Shown: positions 46,551 to 55,260, numbered from the stretch's first letter. The stretch is 64,000 bases of DNA from Candidatus Pacearchaeota archaeon (GCA_002686195.1 NZAS01000177.1:1-64000); one strand, 5' to 3'. The notes: generated by a model not told the origin, from the sequence alone. A program made the numbers and translations.

Positions 46551-47120
46551 ATGAGTGAGATCTCATCAGTTTTAGATTGGGGCCCTGGATCATGTTGGAC
46601 GTCTGCGATGATATGTGATGGTAGAGATGTTCACATTGTAGACATTTCAAATGATGTTATTGATGTTGCACTTGGCATAATTCCAGATGCTACGGCTTAT
46701 CTTATAGATGATGTCTCGTCATTTAAAGCTGTATCTGATGCCCTTGAAGATGAGAGAATAGATCTCTTAATTGCGTTTTCTGTAATATATCACTTTCCTT
46801 CACTTGAGTACTTTCATGCAATTGCTGATTTGTGGAAAAGGATATCACCCAAATATATCGTGATAAAGACAATGATGTCACATGGCGACTCCTGGGAAAG
46901 ATCATCATATAAAGTGTATGAAGAATCAGTCAATTATATACGTGGGCTTCTTTTGTCTGAAGATGATCTTTGTGATGCCCTAAAGGGTTACAGCATGATT
47001 TTTTCACACAATGATGAAACTACTCCCGGGCTATTTGGTAAGATTAACAAGTTGCACGGACTCGAAAACATCCCGGCGCACATGTCAAAGCTATATGTTT
47101 TTAAGAAAATATCGAATTGA
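46551..47120 (+). CDS. SAM-dependent methyltransferase-like protein (N-terminus uncertain)
   Basis: From ATG 46551 the product is 189 residues. SVLDWGPGSCW resembles SAM motif I, VHIVDIS motif II, and DLLIAFSVIYHFP motif IV of class I methyltransferases. The frame is open upstream for about 150 bases with coding-like residues (KKLSDTWGDVSPGWKHI, then KYHVQKSFSRCI), but there is no ATG, GTG or TTG start there. A full domain would include that part, reached through the A9 run at 46402. The substrate is unknown. Confidence 0.65.
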   Translation: MSEISSVLDWGPGSCWTSAMICDGRDVHIVDISNDVIDVALGIIPDATAYLIDDVSSFKAVSDALEDERIDLLIAFSVIYHFPSLEYFHAIADLWKRISPKYIVIKTMMSHGDSWERSSYKVYEESVNYIRGLLLSEDDLCDALKGYSMIFSHNDETTPGLFGKINKLHGLENIPAHMSKLYVFKKISN

Positions 47121-47179
47121 TCCTTTATGGGGACAATAGATATTCTATGATTAATCTCAATATGACAAAGAGGTAAATT

Positions 47180-47434
47180 GTGGAAAATCCGACGCTATTA
47201 ACAGAAAATATATGGCTAGATACAGAGACAGACGTTGTCGTTGTTTCATTTGATCGAGTATCAGTTGCATTTCCAGTTGAAGAATTCTTAAGCTTCTGTG
47301 ATGAAATTTTTGATGCACGTGATTCACTTTTAAAAAATGATAATTACATTATTAGTGAAATAGTAGACGGTGATAACGCGACGCGGATGCTTTCAAGGAA
47401 GCACAGCGTAGAAGATGATGAATATGACAACTAG
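47180..47434 (+). CDS. Small hypothetical protein
   Basis: 84 acidic residues from GTG behind AAAGAGG: ENIWLDTETDVVVVSFDRVSV, then EEFLSFCDEIFDARDSLL. No motif recognised. It overlaps the deformylase start by up to 20 bases. Confidence 0.55.
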   Translation: MENPTLLTENIWLDTETDVVVVSFDRVSVAFPVEEFLSFCDEIFDARDSLLKNDNYIISEIVDGDNATRMLSRKHSVEDDEYDN

Positions 47435-47897
47435 AGATAAAAGATCAACAGAAATTTTTATATGGCCCGCAGACATTTTAAGCGATGTATCTAAGACAGT
47501 TACGTCAATAGATGGCAATATAACATTATTAATAGACAGTATGATAAATGCTATGAGAGATTCTAAGTCGTTAAGCATTTCAGCTCCGCAAGTAGGAGCC
47601 CTAGAAAGAGTCATTGTTGTAGATAACAAGAAATTAAAGAGTAGAATTATTTCTGAATCTGAGCCGGTCGCTTTAATAAACCCGGAGATAACAAGCTGGT
47701 TTGGAGAAATATCTATTGATGAGGGATGCTCATCATTGCCGGGACAGTTTAAAATAATGCCTAGGGCATCTCATATAACAGTAAGATATCAAACTGTTGA
47801 TGGAGTTTTAACAGAGAATGATGCAGACGGTATTACGGCTGTTATGATACAGCATGAAATAGACCATCTCGACGGAAAGCTAATAATTGATATTTAG
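47415..47897 (+). CDS. def: Peptide deformylase
   Basis: About 160 residues; starts at 47415, 47418 or 47424 are all possible. The three family motifs are present: LSISAPQVG (motif 1, usually GxGLAAxQ), DEGCSSLPG (motif 2, with the Cys metal ligand) and IQHEIDHLDGK (motif 3, HExxH). It removes the formyl group from new proteins. Phage deformylases are known from marine phages, where they are thought to support translation of phage or photosystem proteins. Motif 1 departs from the consensus. Confidence 0.9.
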   Translation: MMNMTTRDKRSTEIFIWPADILSDVSKTVTSIDGNITLLIDSMINAMRDSKSLSISAPQVGALERVIVVDNKKLKSRIISESEPVALINPEITSWFGEISIDEGCSSLPGQFKIMPRASHITVRYQTVDGVLTENDADGITAVMIQHEIDHLDGKLIIDI

Positions 47898-47987
47898 TTC
47901 GTGCATGCGGTCAAGTAAGCTTTAAAAAGAAATGGAAACTTTCACAGTCATGGCATATTTAATAATGCCTTGGAGATATAAAAACAA

Positions 47988-48320
47988 ATGAAAATTACAA
48001 AAGGTCAACTTCGACAAGTTATTAGAGAAGAGTTAGAAAGACATCTGCTTGAACAGGGGGATGTGAGCGATCTGGTAAAAAAGTTTGATGCTGCAGTTTC
48101 TGTCTGGGACCAGCTAAGCGGCTCTGTAAGGGCTATGGTTGGAGGCAACATTGAACGCGCGCTGGGTTATGCAAGCCAGGGTGCCACAAATGATGCAGCT
48201 AGTCATCTTGATGCTGCATTAGAACGCGCAGCGTCACGGGGTATTTCACCTGGCGGTCCTGATTCCGTTGAAACAGCACGGGCAGCATGGGAAAGTTCAG
48301 ATAAGCCAAGCCTTCCGTAG
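47988..48320 (+). CDS. Small protein with capsid-targeting-like N-terminus
   Basis: 110 residues behind TTGGAGA. The N-terminal helix MKITKGQLRQVIREELERHLLEQ has several (L/I)xE sites of the kind cut by T4-like prohead proteases. The remainder is Ala/Asp/Ser-rich. An ATATTTAAT box lies at 47955-47963. A packaged internal protein is my inference. Confidence 0.6.
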   Translation: MKITKGQLRQVIREELERHLLEQGDVSDLVKKFDAAVSVWDQLSGSVRAMVGGNIERALGYASQGATNDAASHLDAALERAASRGISPGGPDSVETARAAWESSDKPSLP

Positions 48321-48373
48321 CACTGATACTGACAAAAGCTAAAAGATAATAGGTTTCAGCTTAGCCTATTTCG

Positions 48374-48401
48374 TGCAATATTTTTGTGCGTGAGGTATTA
48401 T
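48374..48401 (+). promoter_or_regulatory. TGCAAT-N16-TATTAT promoter
   Basis: TGCAAT at 48374-48379, 16 bases, TATTAT at 48396-48401, then TTAGAGGTAA and the ATG at 48421. Confidence 0.6.
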
Positions 48402-48420
48402 TTCTTAGAGGTAATATTAT

Positions 48421-48963
48421 ATGCTTACTACTATTTTCAGCTTATTTTTGGCAGGGTGCTCTGAAAGCGTCGAGTCACTTATTAAACAGTCTCAAGATAA
48501 TTCTGGACAATACACTTATAACAGCTGGCACGTGCTTTCGTCTCCTGATGAGGAAAGCTTTACTTCTATTAGAGTGCGCTCAAGAACAGAAGAGGATTCT
48601 ACGAAGCTCGAATCAGCAGTGAAGCTAGCTGGGACATTTGCTGCACAAAGGCTTTCTACGTCTCTTGCAGACTGTAAAGATGGTCATATTAGCTTTCATG
48701 TCATTCCCAATGATATTTTAAATAATAAAGATGTTGTCGTGATTAACGACGATGAAGATTCAGAATTTTTCGGTCTGACACAATTTACGTACTCGAATAA
48801 GGCATTTTCATTTATCTGCTCAGACTGCACAGAGACAGTTGAAGATATTTTTTTGCATGAGATTACACATTTCTTCTATTCTCAGTGTGGAATTTTACCT
48901 GAGAAACAAGATGAGAGCAATTGTCACGATATGGTAGCGGCATATAGAATGCGTGATCTGTAA
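48421..48963 (+). CDS. Lipoprotein with HExxH metallopeptidase motif
   Basis: A 180-residue protein. The first 13 residues end in LAGC, a lipobox (Cys13), so it is probably lipid-anchored. Near the end, FLHEITHFFY has His146, Glu147 and His150, the zincin signature, and a later NCHDMVAAY may provide the third ligand. It contains several more cysteines. It could cleave envelope proteins, or act in exclusion or lysis. No known family identified. Confidence 0.65.
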   Translation: MLTTIFSLFLAGCSESVESLIKQSQDNSGQYTYNSWHVLSSPDEESFTSIRVRSRTEEDSTKLESAVKLAGTFAAQRLSTSLADCKDGHISFHVIPNDILNNKDVVVINDDEDSEFFGLTQFTYSNKAFSFICSDCTETVEDIFLHEITHFFYSQCGILPEKQDESNCHDMVAAYRMRDL

Positions 48964-49040
48964 GACAAAGCTATGAAAATGAAGTTCACAACTTCCCTAG
49001 AAGGGATATAATTAATATTGCATGAATGAGGTACTTATAA

Positions 49041-49490
49041 GTGGGCATTAATAATAGAACAAAGCAAGGAGCAAATTTTGTTCCGGCATACGAGGTCTCA
49101 GGCGTCCCTTTTGTTACAAGCTCTGCAGCAAATGAGGTTGTAAACGAACCGGTTCGTATCAAGTTTCCATACGTAACTCGATTCTTTGTTGTGCAGAACA
49201 CAAGTCAAAACTGGTTGCGTGTAGGGTTTTCTGAAAATGGTGTGACGGGAACGCTTGGGTCTAAAGAAGCTAACAACTATCTTCTTGTGTCAGGAAATCA
49301 GGTCACGTCAAGGCTTGAGCTTAGGTGTAAAGAGCTATGGTTTGCTGCTGACGCAGGGACAGCTCCTACAAGCTTCAGCCTTATTGCAGGACTAACTGGA
49401 ATTCAGAATAGCGAATTTCCTGTTCTTACAGGAACATTGACCGGAAGCAATAACAACTATCAGTCTCCAAGATTTGAAGGCGTGGGATAA
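49041..49490 (+). CDS. Beta-rich virion-like protein
   Basis: 149 residues from GTG. An alternating beta pattern (VPAYEVSGVPFVTSS, RFFVVQNTSQNWLRVGF, LELRCKELWFAAD) and a Ser/Thr/Asn-rich end suggest a jelly-roll type structural or decoration protein. No family recognised. It stands between exported-protein and metabolic genes. Confidence 0.5.
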   Translation: MGINNRTKQGANFVPAYEVSGVPFVTSSAANEVVNEPVRIKFPYVTRFFVVQNTSQNWLRVGFSENGVTGTLGSKEANNYLLVSGNQVTSRLELRCKELWFAADAGTAPTSFSLIAGLTGIQNSEFPVLTGTLTGSNNNYQSPRFEGVG

Positions 49491-49502
49491 GCCTAATACG
49501 TT

Positions 49503-49530
49503 TGTAAAAGTTTAGCGTTTATGTTAAACT
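49503..49530 (+). promoter_or_regulatory. TGTAAA-N16-TAAACT promoter
   Basis: TGTAAA at 49503-49508, 16 bases, TAAACT at 49525-49530. The next ATG (49537) is six bases on with no ribosome site, so the transcript would be leaderless. Confidence 0.4.
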
Positions 49531-49536
49531 ACCTCT

Positions 49537-49776
49537 ATGGTTATAGGAAGTCTTGTAAGCCTATGTGAGTCTGCAATGCTGTCAGCAGGATGGGATCCTG
49601 ATTGGTTTCCAGAAGGACTATGCGGAATTGTTATTGACACAGAGACAAGATGTATGGGAAGTAATTTTAATGATGAAACTGCTGACCTGGTAATAGTTAT
49701 GGTATCAGGAAAAGTTGAAGCATTCTTCAGCGAAGATCTTGACATAGTTGGAGAAAATAATGGGCAAGAAGTGTAG
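49537..49776 (+). CDS. Small hypothetical protein
   Basis: 79 residues, overlapping the next gene by 17 bases. SLCESAMLSAGWDPDWFPEGLCGIVID, then DLVIVMVSGKVEAFF. No motif recognised; no ribosome site ahead of it. Confidence 0.55.
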   Translation: MVIGSLVSLCESAMLSAGWDPDWFPEGLCGIVIDTETRCMGSNFNDETADLVIVMVSGKVEAFFSEDLDIVGENNGQEV

Positions 49777-50221
49777 GGACACAATTGCAGTAAGCGGCGG
49801 ATTTGATCCTGTTCATGTGGGTCACGTGAGAATGATCATAGATGCATCAAAGCACGGAGATGTAATAGTGATTCTTAATAGTGATACGTGGCTAAGGAAT
49901 AAGAAGGGATATGTTTTTATGCCATGGAATGAGAGGGCAGAAATATTAGAATCTATCAAGGGTGTTGTCAAGGTTATTCCAGTAGATGATGGCGATAGAA
50001 CGGTTTGTGACGCACTTAACTCACTAAAAGAGTCTGTTGATTTGACATACTTTGCAAACGGCGGAGACAGAATAAATACAAATACACCTGAAATTAGCAT
50101 ATGTAATAAGCTAGGGATAGAGCTATTGTGGAATATTGGAGGCAAGAAAATTCAAAGTAGCAGTTCACTTGTCAACGATCATAAAGGAATGAAGCACAGC
50201 ACAGAAGGAAATAGGTCATGA
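49760..50221 (+). CDS. Cytidylyltransferase-family nucleotidyltransferase
   Basis: 153 residues from ATG 49760 (GGAG upstream). The HxGH core is SGGFDPVHVGHVRMI, with FMPWNERAEIL and the C-terminal SSSSLV. It is close to glycerol-3-phosphate cytidylyltransferase and heptose-phosphate adenylyltransferase (HldE C-domain). It activates a sugar- or alcohol-phosphate with CTP or ATP. A surface- or virion-sugar role would fit the epimerase and cupin at 21480-22872. It overlaps greA by 4 bases. Confidence 0.8.
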   Translation: MGKKCRDTIAVSGGFDPVHVGHVRMIIDASKHGDVIVILNSDTWLRNKKGYVFMPWNERAEILESIKGVVKVIPVDDGDRTVCDALNSLKESVDLTYFANGGDRINTNTPEISICNKLGIELLWNIGGKKIQSSSSLVNDHKGMKHSTEGNRS

Positions 50222-50691
50222 GACACCCAATAACACAAGCAGGATATAACGATCTCGCTGGCGAGCTAAAGAAAAGATCAACAGTGGTGAGGCTAGAAAT
50301 AGCAAATGAGATTGAAAGAGCACGAGAATATGGCGACATTAGTGAGAATGCAGAATTTTCATATGCAAAAGATAGACAGCAACAAAATGAGATGCGAATT
50401 AATCAGATTAAAAACTTTATCAGTGAGACAGAAATAATAACAAACCACGGACTAAAGCGAGACGGAAGAGTCGTATTTGGAGTAAGGGCTGTTCTTCTTA
50501 ACTGTGATACTGATGAAGAGGTGACATATAAAATTGTCGGAGAAACAGAGTCAGACATAAAGATGGGCAAGATAAGCTATAAGTCTCCTCTGGCATCTGA
50601 GATAATAGGATTGTCAAAGGGTGACGATGTTGAATTTAGCGCGCCCAGCGGCATAAAATTCTTTGAAATCTTAGATGTAATTTACGACTAG
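50218..50691 (+). CDS. greA: GreA-like transcription factor
   Basis: A 157-residue protein with the two GreA domains. The N-terminal coiled coil has the tip motif REYGDISENAEFSYAKD, with the acidic Asp and Glu that reach the RNA polymerase active site. The C-terminal FKBP-like domain has YKIVGETESD, YKSPLASEIIGLSKGD and EFSAPSG. GreA rescues backtracked RNA polymerase by stimulating RNA cleavage. GreA is rarely phage-coded; it would act on host RNA polymerase during phage transcription. Confidence 0.92.
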   Translation: MRHPITQAGYNDLAGELKKRSTVVRLEIANEIERAREYGDISENAEFSYAKDRQQQNEMRINQIKNFISETEIITNHGLKRDGRVVFGVRAVLLNCDTDEEVTYKIVGETESDIKMGKISYKSPLASEIIGLSKGDDVEFSAPSGIKFFEILDVIYD

Positions 50692-50811
50692 ATCATACTT
50701 TGTGTAGAATTGTCTCTGTTGGATCTAGCTGCAGTCTATGATGTGATAATCATGTCAATGTCTAGGTGGCGGTCCAGAGCTGATAGAAAGTCAGCTAGAG
50801 GGATATGTGTG

Positions 50812-50997
50812 ATGAATAAGGAAGATATAAATAAGATTGTTGCTTTACGTGATGCAGTGCTAGATATGTATGTATCACTTGACGGACGATCCAGCCCAGC
50901 AACTGCTGTCGTTAAACAGGCGAAGGTTGCAGCAATGTGTGAAAGTGTTATCAAAAAAATTGATGAAATGATAACGCCGTACGTAAATTTTGAATAG
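50812..50997 (+). CDS. Small helical hypothetical protein
   Basis: About 61 residues from ATG 50812 with GAGGGA upstream; longer forms from 50752 or 50710 are possible. Helical throughout. No motif recognised. Confidence 0.5.
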   Translation: MNKEDINKIVALRDAVLDMYVSLDGRSSPATAVVKQAKVAAMCESVIKKIDEMITPYVNFE

Positions 50998-51066
50998 AAA
51001 ATAGCCAAGCACACTGTCAGGTGTTTTATGATTGGCACATATGTATACCATAAGGGTACCTCGAGT

Positions 51067-51996
51067 ATGTGTTCGCTAAACATCTTTTTTACTTTATTGT
51101 ATAAGCTGTTCTGTGTACGACATACACTTCTTTTTTTAGCTATGTTATTGCCAGTCGCAGGTTGTAGCAATGACTTTACAATGATAGATCGTGCAGAGAC
51201 GCATGTTATTATTGATTCATTCACACAAGCAGATAGAATAGATAGCCTTGACGTTCTTGTTGTCCTTGATACATCATGTAGCATGAATGATAATTTTGCA
51301 AACGTTGCAACAGGAATGGATATCCTTCGTCTTGATATCGAGAGCCTGACAATGAACTATCAGTTTGGGTATATTACAGCTGATTCCACAAGACTTGGGT
51401 ATCTAGGGCCATATAGCTCAAGTTCAAGTCAGATAGACATGTTAATGGCTCCCAGTCTTCTACCAACATCATTTTATGAAGAAGGTTTTTTAGCAGCTTA
51501 CACATTTTTAACATCGCAGACTGGTGGAGAGTTTTCGAGACCAGATGCAGATTTTTTGTTATTTCTAATCTCAGACGAGGATGAACAAAGCAATATATCC
51601 CCTGATGCATTTCGCTCGTGGATGAGTGCAATGTTTGTTGATGTTGATCACGACATTGTATCAATAACAACAGTTGAAGATCCTGACAGTTTGTGCAGCT
51701 TCTGGAGTGACGTCGGGCACAAGTACATAGAGCTGGCATCACTATATGGAAAAGATGAAATTGACATATGCGGTAGTGATTGGTCGCTATGGTTGTCTGA
51801 TTCATCATTTATCACAAAGATGAAAGATAGCATAGTTCTAAGCGAAGATGATCCCATTGTTAAGTCTATGGTCGTCTATATCGAAAGGCAGATAACAAAC
51901 GACTGGGTGTATATTCCTGAAACGAACACTGTCTCACTGGGTTTCACTCCTGACTATGGCGAGCTTGTAGAAGTCGGATATAAGATCTCTTTATAG
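51067..51996 (+). CDS. VWA-domain lipoprotein
   Basis: A 309-residue protein. The signal region ends in a lipobox (LPVAGC, Cys33). A VWA domain follows: VLVVLDTSCSMND with the MIDAS DxSxS at Asp68, Ser70 and Ser72, then FGYITAD and FLLFLISDEDE. The C-terminus (NDWVYIPETNTVSLGF) is a small beta unit that also ends the VWA protein at 61579. Such lipoproteins are frequent in Myxococcota and relatives, and bind proteins at the cell surface. In a phage it could alter the host surface or block superinfection; this is inference. Confidence 0.85.
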   Translation: MCSLNIFFTLLYKLFCVRHTLLFLAMLLPVAGCSNDFTMIDRAETHVIIDSFTQADRIDSLDVLVVLDTSCSMNDNFANVATGMDILRLDIESLTMNYQFGYITADSTRLGYLGPYSSSSSQIDMLMAPSLLPTSFYEEGFLAAYTFLTSQTGGEFSRPDADFLLFLISDEDEQSNISPDAFRSWMSAMFVDVDHDIVSITTVEDPDSLCSFWSDVGHKYIELASLYGKDEIDICGSDWSLWLSDSSFITKMKDSIVLSEDDPIVKSMVVYIERQITNDWVYIPETNTVSLGFTPDYGELVEVGYKISL

Positions 51997-52031
51997 AGAA
52001 CATTTTAAAATTATGACATCGGAGAATAAAA

Positions 52032-52196
52032 TTGTTAAAGCAGCTTCAGTTCTGGTATTTTCTTCTTGCAACAAATACGACAATAATAATTCTCTCTACA
52101 GTGTTTTCAAATATTTCATCAATGTGTTTTAGCTCTATTGGTGCCATCTCAAGCATCATGATGATAGCAATAATAAATAAATTTGACAGTCAATAG
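52032..52196 (+). CDS. Small two-helix membrane protein
   Basis: 54 residues from TTG 52032 with GGAG eight bases upstream. Two hydrophobic helices (TTIIILSTVFS and IGAISSIMMIAII), separated by a Cys/Ser-containing turn, and a short polar end. It follows the VWA lipoprotein and precedes the tRNA-Leu promoter. Holin-like or accessory role unknown. Confidence 0.55.
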   Translation: MLKQLQFWYFLLATNTTIIILSTVFSNISSMCFSSIGAISSIMMIAIINKFDSQ

Positions 52197-52198
52197 CG

Positions 52199-52226
52199 TG
52201 TAAAGTAGAACCCCTGGATGTATAAT
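52199..52226 (+). promoter_or_regulatory. TGTAAA-N16-TATAAT promoter for tRNA-Leu
   Basis: TGTAAA at 52199-52204, 16 bases, TATAAT at 52221-52226, with the tRNA starting 25 bases later. Confidence 0.7.
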
Positions 52227-52250
52227 GTTTCTGAAATGGAACATATCTTT

Positions 52251-52336
52251 GGGGTAATGTCGGAATGGTATACGATGCGGGCTTAAAACCCGCTGGCCTA
52301 AAGGCCGTGTGGGTTCGAATCCCACTTACCCTACCA
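52251..52336 (+). tRNA. tRNA-Leu (UAA)
   Basis: Acceptor GGGGTAA pairs with TTACCCT (one G-U); the anticodon arm is GCGGG-CTTAAAA-CCCGC with anticodon TAA. A long variable arm (TGGCCTAAAGGCCGT) marks a class II tRNA, and the T arm GTGGG-TTCGAAT-CCCAC is perfect. CCA is encoded at 52334-52336. Confidence 0.95.
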
Positions 52337-52356
52337 CGTTGATAATGGAATAATAG

Positions 52357-52527
52357 ATGAGCGAAAATAAACAGATAGAGAATTTAAGCATAGCCAGCTT
52401 AGATAAAGAGCTAATGTTAATGAAGGAGAAAGTTGACACAATTCGAATTATAGTCGATGCTTGCGAAAAAGAGGTCGAATCCATTCTCAGAGACAATGAA
52501 CAGCATCTAAATGATGCTATTGAATAA
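52357..52527 (+). CDS. Small coiled-coil protein
   Basis: 56 residues from ATG 52357. Charged heptads (LDKELMLMKEKVDTIRIIVDACEKEVESIL) predict a coiled coil. It ends 12 bases before the helicase gene. Function unknown. Confidence 0.55.
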   Translation: MSENKQIENLSIASLDKELMLMKEKVDTIRIIVDACEKEVESILRDNEQHLNDAIE

Positions 52528-52539
52528 AAATACAGAACT

Positions 52540-54159
52540 ATGTTTGATTATATTGAATTATTTCCACATGACAAAATTAGAAATAGTCAAGTCGAGGCAA
52601 TTGATTTTATCTTAAATGCATTCATCAATGATGAAAAAAAAATTGTCATTCTTGAATCTGGAACAGGCACAGGCAAGTCTGCAATAGGTCTCACGGTTTC
52701 AAAATACTTGAACAATCACTTGCAGAGAATAGACACATATTTGCCCGGATCATATTTTGTAACAACGCAGAAGATATTGCAAGATCAATATGAGAAAGAT
52801 TTTGGTAGCCACCCCGAAGGGATGAAGTCTATTAAGTCGTCATCAAACTATTCTTGTTCATATCATAAGAAAAATACATGTCAAGAATCACAGCGGCTCT
52901 TAAGAAATGAGGATAAGGATAGTAGATTTTTTAAGGCATGTACATATAATTGCACATATAAGAATAAGAAGCAAAAGTTCTTAGAGTCACAGTCATCTGT
53001 AACAAATTTTCCATACTTTCTTACTGAAGCAGCATTTTCTAGAAAGATAACACCAAGACACGTTCTTGTGATTGATGAATGTCACAATATTGAATCTGAG
53101 CTAAGTAAGTTTGTTGAGATAACTGTCTCAGAGAGATTTGCAAAGCACGCTCTCAAAATACGCTGGCCGGAAAGAATGACACAGTTTCAGGTCGTAAAGT
53201 GGATGAGGTCTGTATATTTTCCAAAGATAAAGTCGCAACTTGACCACATGGAAAGAACGCTTAAGAAAACAGGGCTTGACAGCAGGATAAAGGAGTTTGC
53301 ATCACTTTCAAAGCAATATGACATGCTAAAGTCTCATGTCGGTAAGATTGAAAAATTTCTCAAGGTATATGATAAGGATAACTGGGTGATGGATAGTATT
53401 AGTTCATATGGTCGATCAATGAGAAAGTTTGTGTTTAAAGCAATTGATGTTTCTTCCTTTGCTAATGAGTATCTATTTAGGCTGGGAGATAGAGTTTTGA
53501 TGATGTCAGCAACAATACTGGATCATAAAACATTTTGTAAGTCTCTTGGCCTAAATGAAAGTGACGTATCATTTATTTCAATTCCATCTCCATTTCCCGT
53601 TGAGAATCGTCCGGTGATATCATATCCAATTGGAAGTATGAGTGCTAAAAATATTGATATGTCTCTTCCAAAAATGACACAAGCTGTTAGAGAAATTTTA
53701 AAGGAACACAAGAATTCGAAGGGTGTAATACACTGTCATACTTTTAAAATTGCAAAATATTTGAAGAGTCATATAAGGTCTAAGCGACTTCTTATTCACA
53801 CAAGTGAAAATAGAGACGAGATTCTTAGACAGCACATGAGGTCAAAAGAGCCGACAGTTCTATTATCACCTTCAATGTCTGAGGGCGTCGATCTTCACGG
53901 TGACCTATCAAGATTTCAGATAATTATGAAAATTCCGTATCCATACCTCGGAGATCCATTGATAAAAAAAAGAATGAATAAGTGGAATGGCTGGTATCCA
54001 TTACAAACAGCAAAAAAAATAGTTCAAGCTGCCGGAAGAAGTGTAAGGTCACTTGATGATAGTGCTGTAACATATATTCTGGATGCTGATTGGGAAAGAT
54101 TCTTTAGACAGAATAGAGATATGTTTCCTGAAGAATTTAAGAAAAGCATTGTGCGATAA
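52540..54159 (+). CDS. XPD/DinG-type DNA helicase
   Basis: A 539-residue superfamily 2 helicase. Walker A is GTGTGKSA at residues 41-48, motif II is DECH at 179-182, motif III is VLMMSAT, and motifs V-VI are SPSMSEGVDLHGD and QAAGRSVRS. Four cysteines in two pairs (SCSYHKKNTC, then CTYNC) lie between Walker A and motif II, fitting the 4Fe-4S cluster of XPD, DinG and FancJ. These enzymes unwind DNA 5'-3' in repair or replication. Length is shorter than E. coli DinG (716). Confidence 0.9.
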   Translation: MFDYIELFPHDKIRNSQVEAIDFILNAFINDEKKIVILESGTGTGKSAIGLTVSKYLNNHLQRIDTYLPGSYFVTTQKILQDQYEKDFGSHPEGMKSIKSSSNYSCSYHKKNTCQESQRLLRNEDKDSRFFKACTYNCTYKNKKQKFLESQSSVTNFPYFLTEAAFSRKITPRHVLVIDECHNIESELSKFVEITVSERFAKHALKIRWPERMTQFQVVKWMRSVYFPKIKSQLDHMERTLKKTGLDSRIKEFASLSKQYDMLKSHVGKIEKFLKVYDKDNWVMDSISSYGRSMRKFVFKAIDVSSFANEYLFRLGDRVLMMSATILDHKTFCKSLGLNESDVSFISIPSPFPVENRPVISYPIGSMSAKNIDMSLPKMTQAVREILKEHKNSKGVIHCHTFKIAKYLKSHIRSKRLLIHTSENRDEILRQHMRSKEPTVLLSPSMSEGVDLHGDLSRFQIIMKIPYPYLGDPLIKKRMNKWNGWYPLQTAKKIVQAAGRSVRSLDDSAVTYILDADWERFFRQNRDMFPEEFKKSIVR

Positions 54160-54170
54160 AAGGAGATCAC

Positions 54171-55220
54171 ATGCTCATTGATAAGAAAAATTATGAAAAA
54201 TTTATGACCGGACTTTGCTTTGATGATGTCTTGCTAGTTCCACAATACTCTAAAATTAGAAGCAGATCAGAGATAGATATAGGATCAACTCTCAGCGATG
54301 TAGGGCACTTAGATGTTCCTATTCTTTCAAGCCCAATGGATACAGTGACGTGTTCTAGCATGGCAGAAAAAATGAGCAACTCCGGCGGGATGGGAATAAT
54401 CCACAGATATAATACAATTGATGAACAGGCTTCCCATGTGATGACAGCTCGTAAAAATGGTGCAAAAAATGTCGGTGCAGCAACAGGAATAACGGGTGAT
54501 TATATTGAAAGGGCAGGAGAGCTGCTACGAGCGGGCGCTAACGTGGTCTGTGTTGATGTAGCTCATGGTCATCACGTTATGATGAAGGATGCACTTAAAG
54601 CACTACGAGATGAGTTTGGAAGTGATGTCCACATCATGGCTGGTAATGTTGCAACAAGAGAGGGCTTTGATGATCTCGCTAGATGGGGTGCAAGCAGCGT
54701 AAGAACAAGTGTAGGGGGAGGAAGTATTTGTTCTACGAGAATTAAAACAGCTCATGGTGTTCCAACATTTCAATCCATTCTTGACATCTCTGAGTCTGAG
54801 TTTGCAGGAAGCGTTCAAATTATTGCTGATGGCGGGATCAAAAATAGCGGTGACATTGTCAAGGCTCTTGCGGCAGGGGCAGATTTTGTAATGCTAGGAT
54901 CACTATTGTCAGGAACGCTAGAGTCACCAGGCGAGATTATCTATAAAGGCGATAAGACGTATAAGGTATATCGTGGCATGGCATCAGTCGAGGCTCAAAT
55001 TGACTGGAGGGGCCATGCCTCATCACTTGAGGGCGTGTCAACTATTGTTCAAGTAAAGGGCTCTGTAAGTAATGTACTGAGTGAGCTATGTGCCGGGATT
55101 AGATCTGGCCTATCATACTCTGGTGCATTAAATATAGATGATCTTCATTCTAAGGCAAGATTCATCTGTCAAACGTCATCAGGAGCAATTGAAAGCTCAG
55201 CACACATAAAACTATTATAG
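54171..55220 (+). CDS. guaB: IMP dehydrogenase/GMP reductase without CBS domains
   Basis: A 349-residue TIM-barrel enzyme. [21 protein letters not shown], the catalytic loop GGGSICSTR with Cys187, [28 protein letters not shown], and YRGMAS are all present. The two CBS domains found in most bacterial IMPDHs are absent. It either oxidises IMP to XMP for guanine supply or reduces GMP to IMP; the loop after Cys187 does not decide this, and the size fits GMP reductase as well. Loss of CBS domains would remove nucleotide feedback control. Confidence 0.87.
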   Translation: MLIDKKNYEKFMTGLCFDDVLLVPQYSKIRSRSEIDIGSTLSDVGHLDVPILSSPMDTVTCSSMAEKMSNSGGMGIIHRYNTIDEQASHVMTARKNGAKNVGAATGITGDYIERAGELLRAGANVVCVDVAHGHHVMMKDALKALRDEFGSDVHIMAGNVATREGFDDLARWGASSVRTSVGGGSICSTRIKTAHGVPTFQSILDISESEFAGSVQIIADGGIKNSGDIVKALAAGADFVMLGSLLSGTLESPGEIIYKGDKTYKVYRGMASVEAQIDWRGHASSLEGVSTIVQVKGSVSNVLSELCAGIRSGLSYSGALNIDDLHSKARFICQTSSGAIESSAHIKLL

Positions 55221-55222
55221 CA

Positions 55223-55250
55223 TGCAATCTTTTTGTATGTTATGTATAAT
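55223..55250 (+). promoter_or_regulatory. TGCAAT-N16-TATAAT promoter
   Basis: TGCAAT at 55223-55228, 16 bases, TATAAT at 55245-55250. It is just ahead of the gene at 55261 and could also read into the tRNA cluster. Confidence 0.6.
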
Positions 55251-55260
55251 AAGGTGAAAT

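Noticed and set aside
48386..48622. Separate gene overlapping the HExxH lipoprotein
   Set aside because: It shares most of its length with the lipoprotein in another frame and lacks a conserved-looking sequence.
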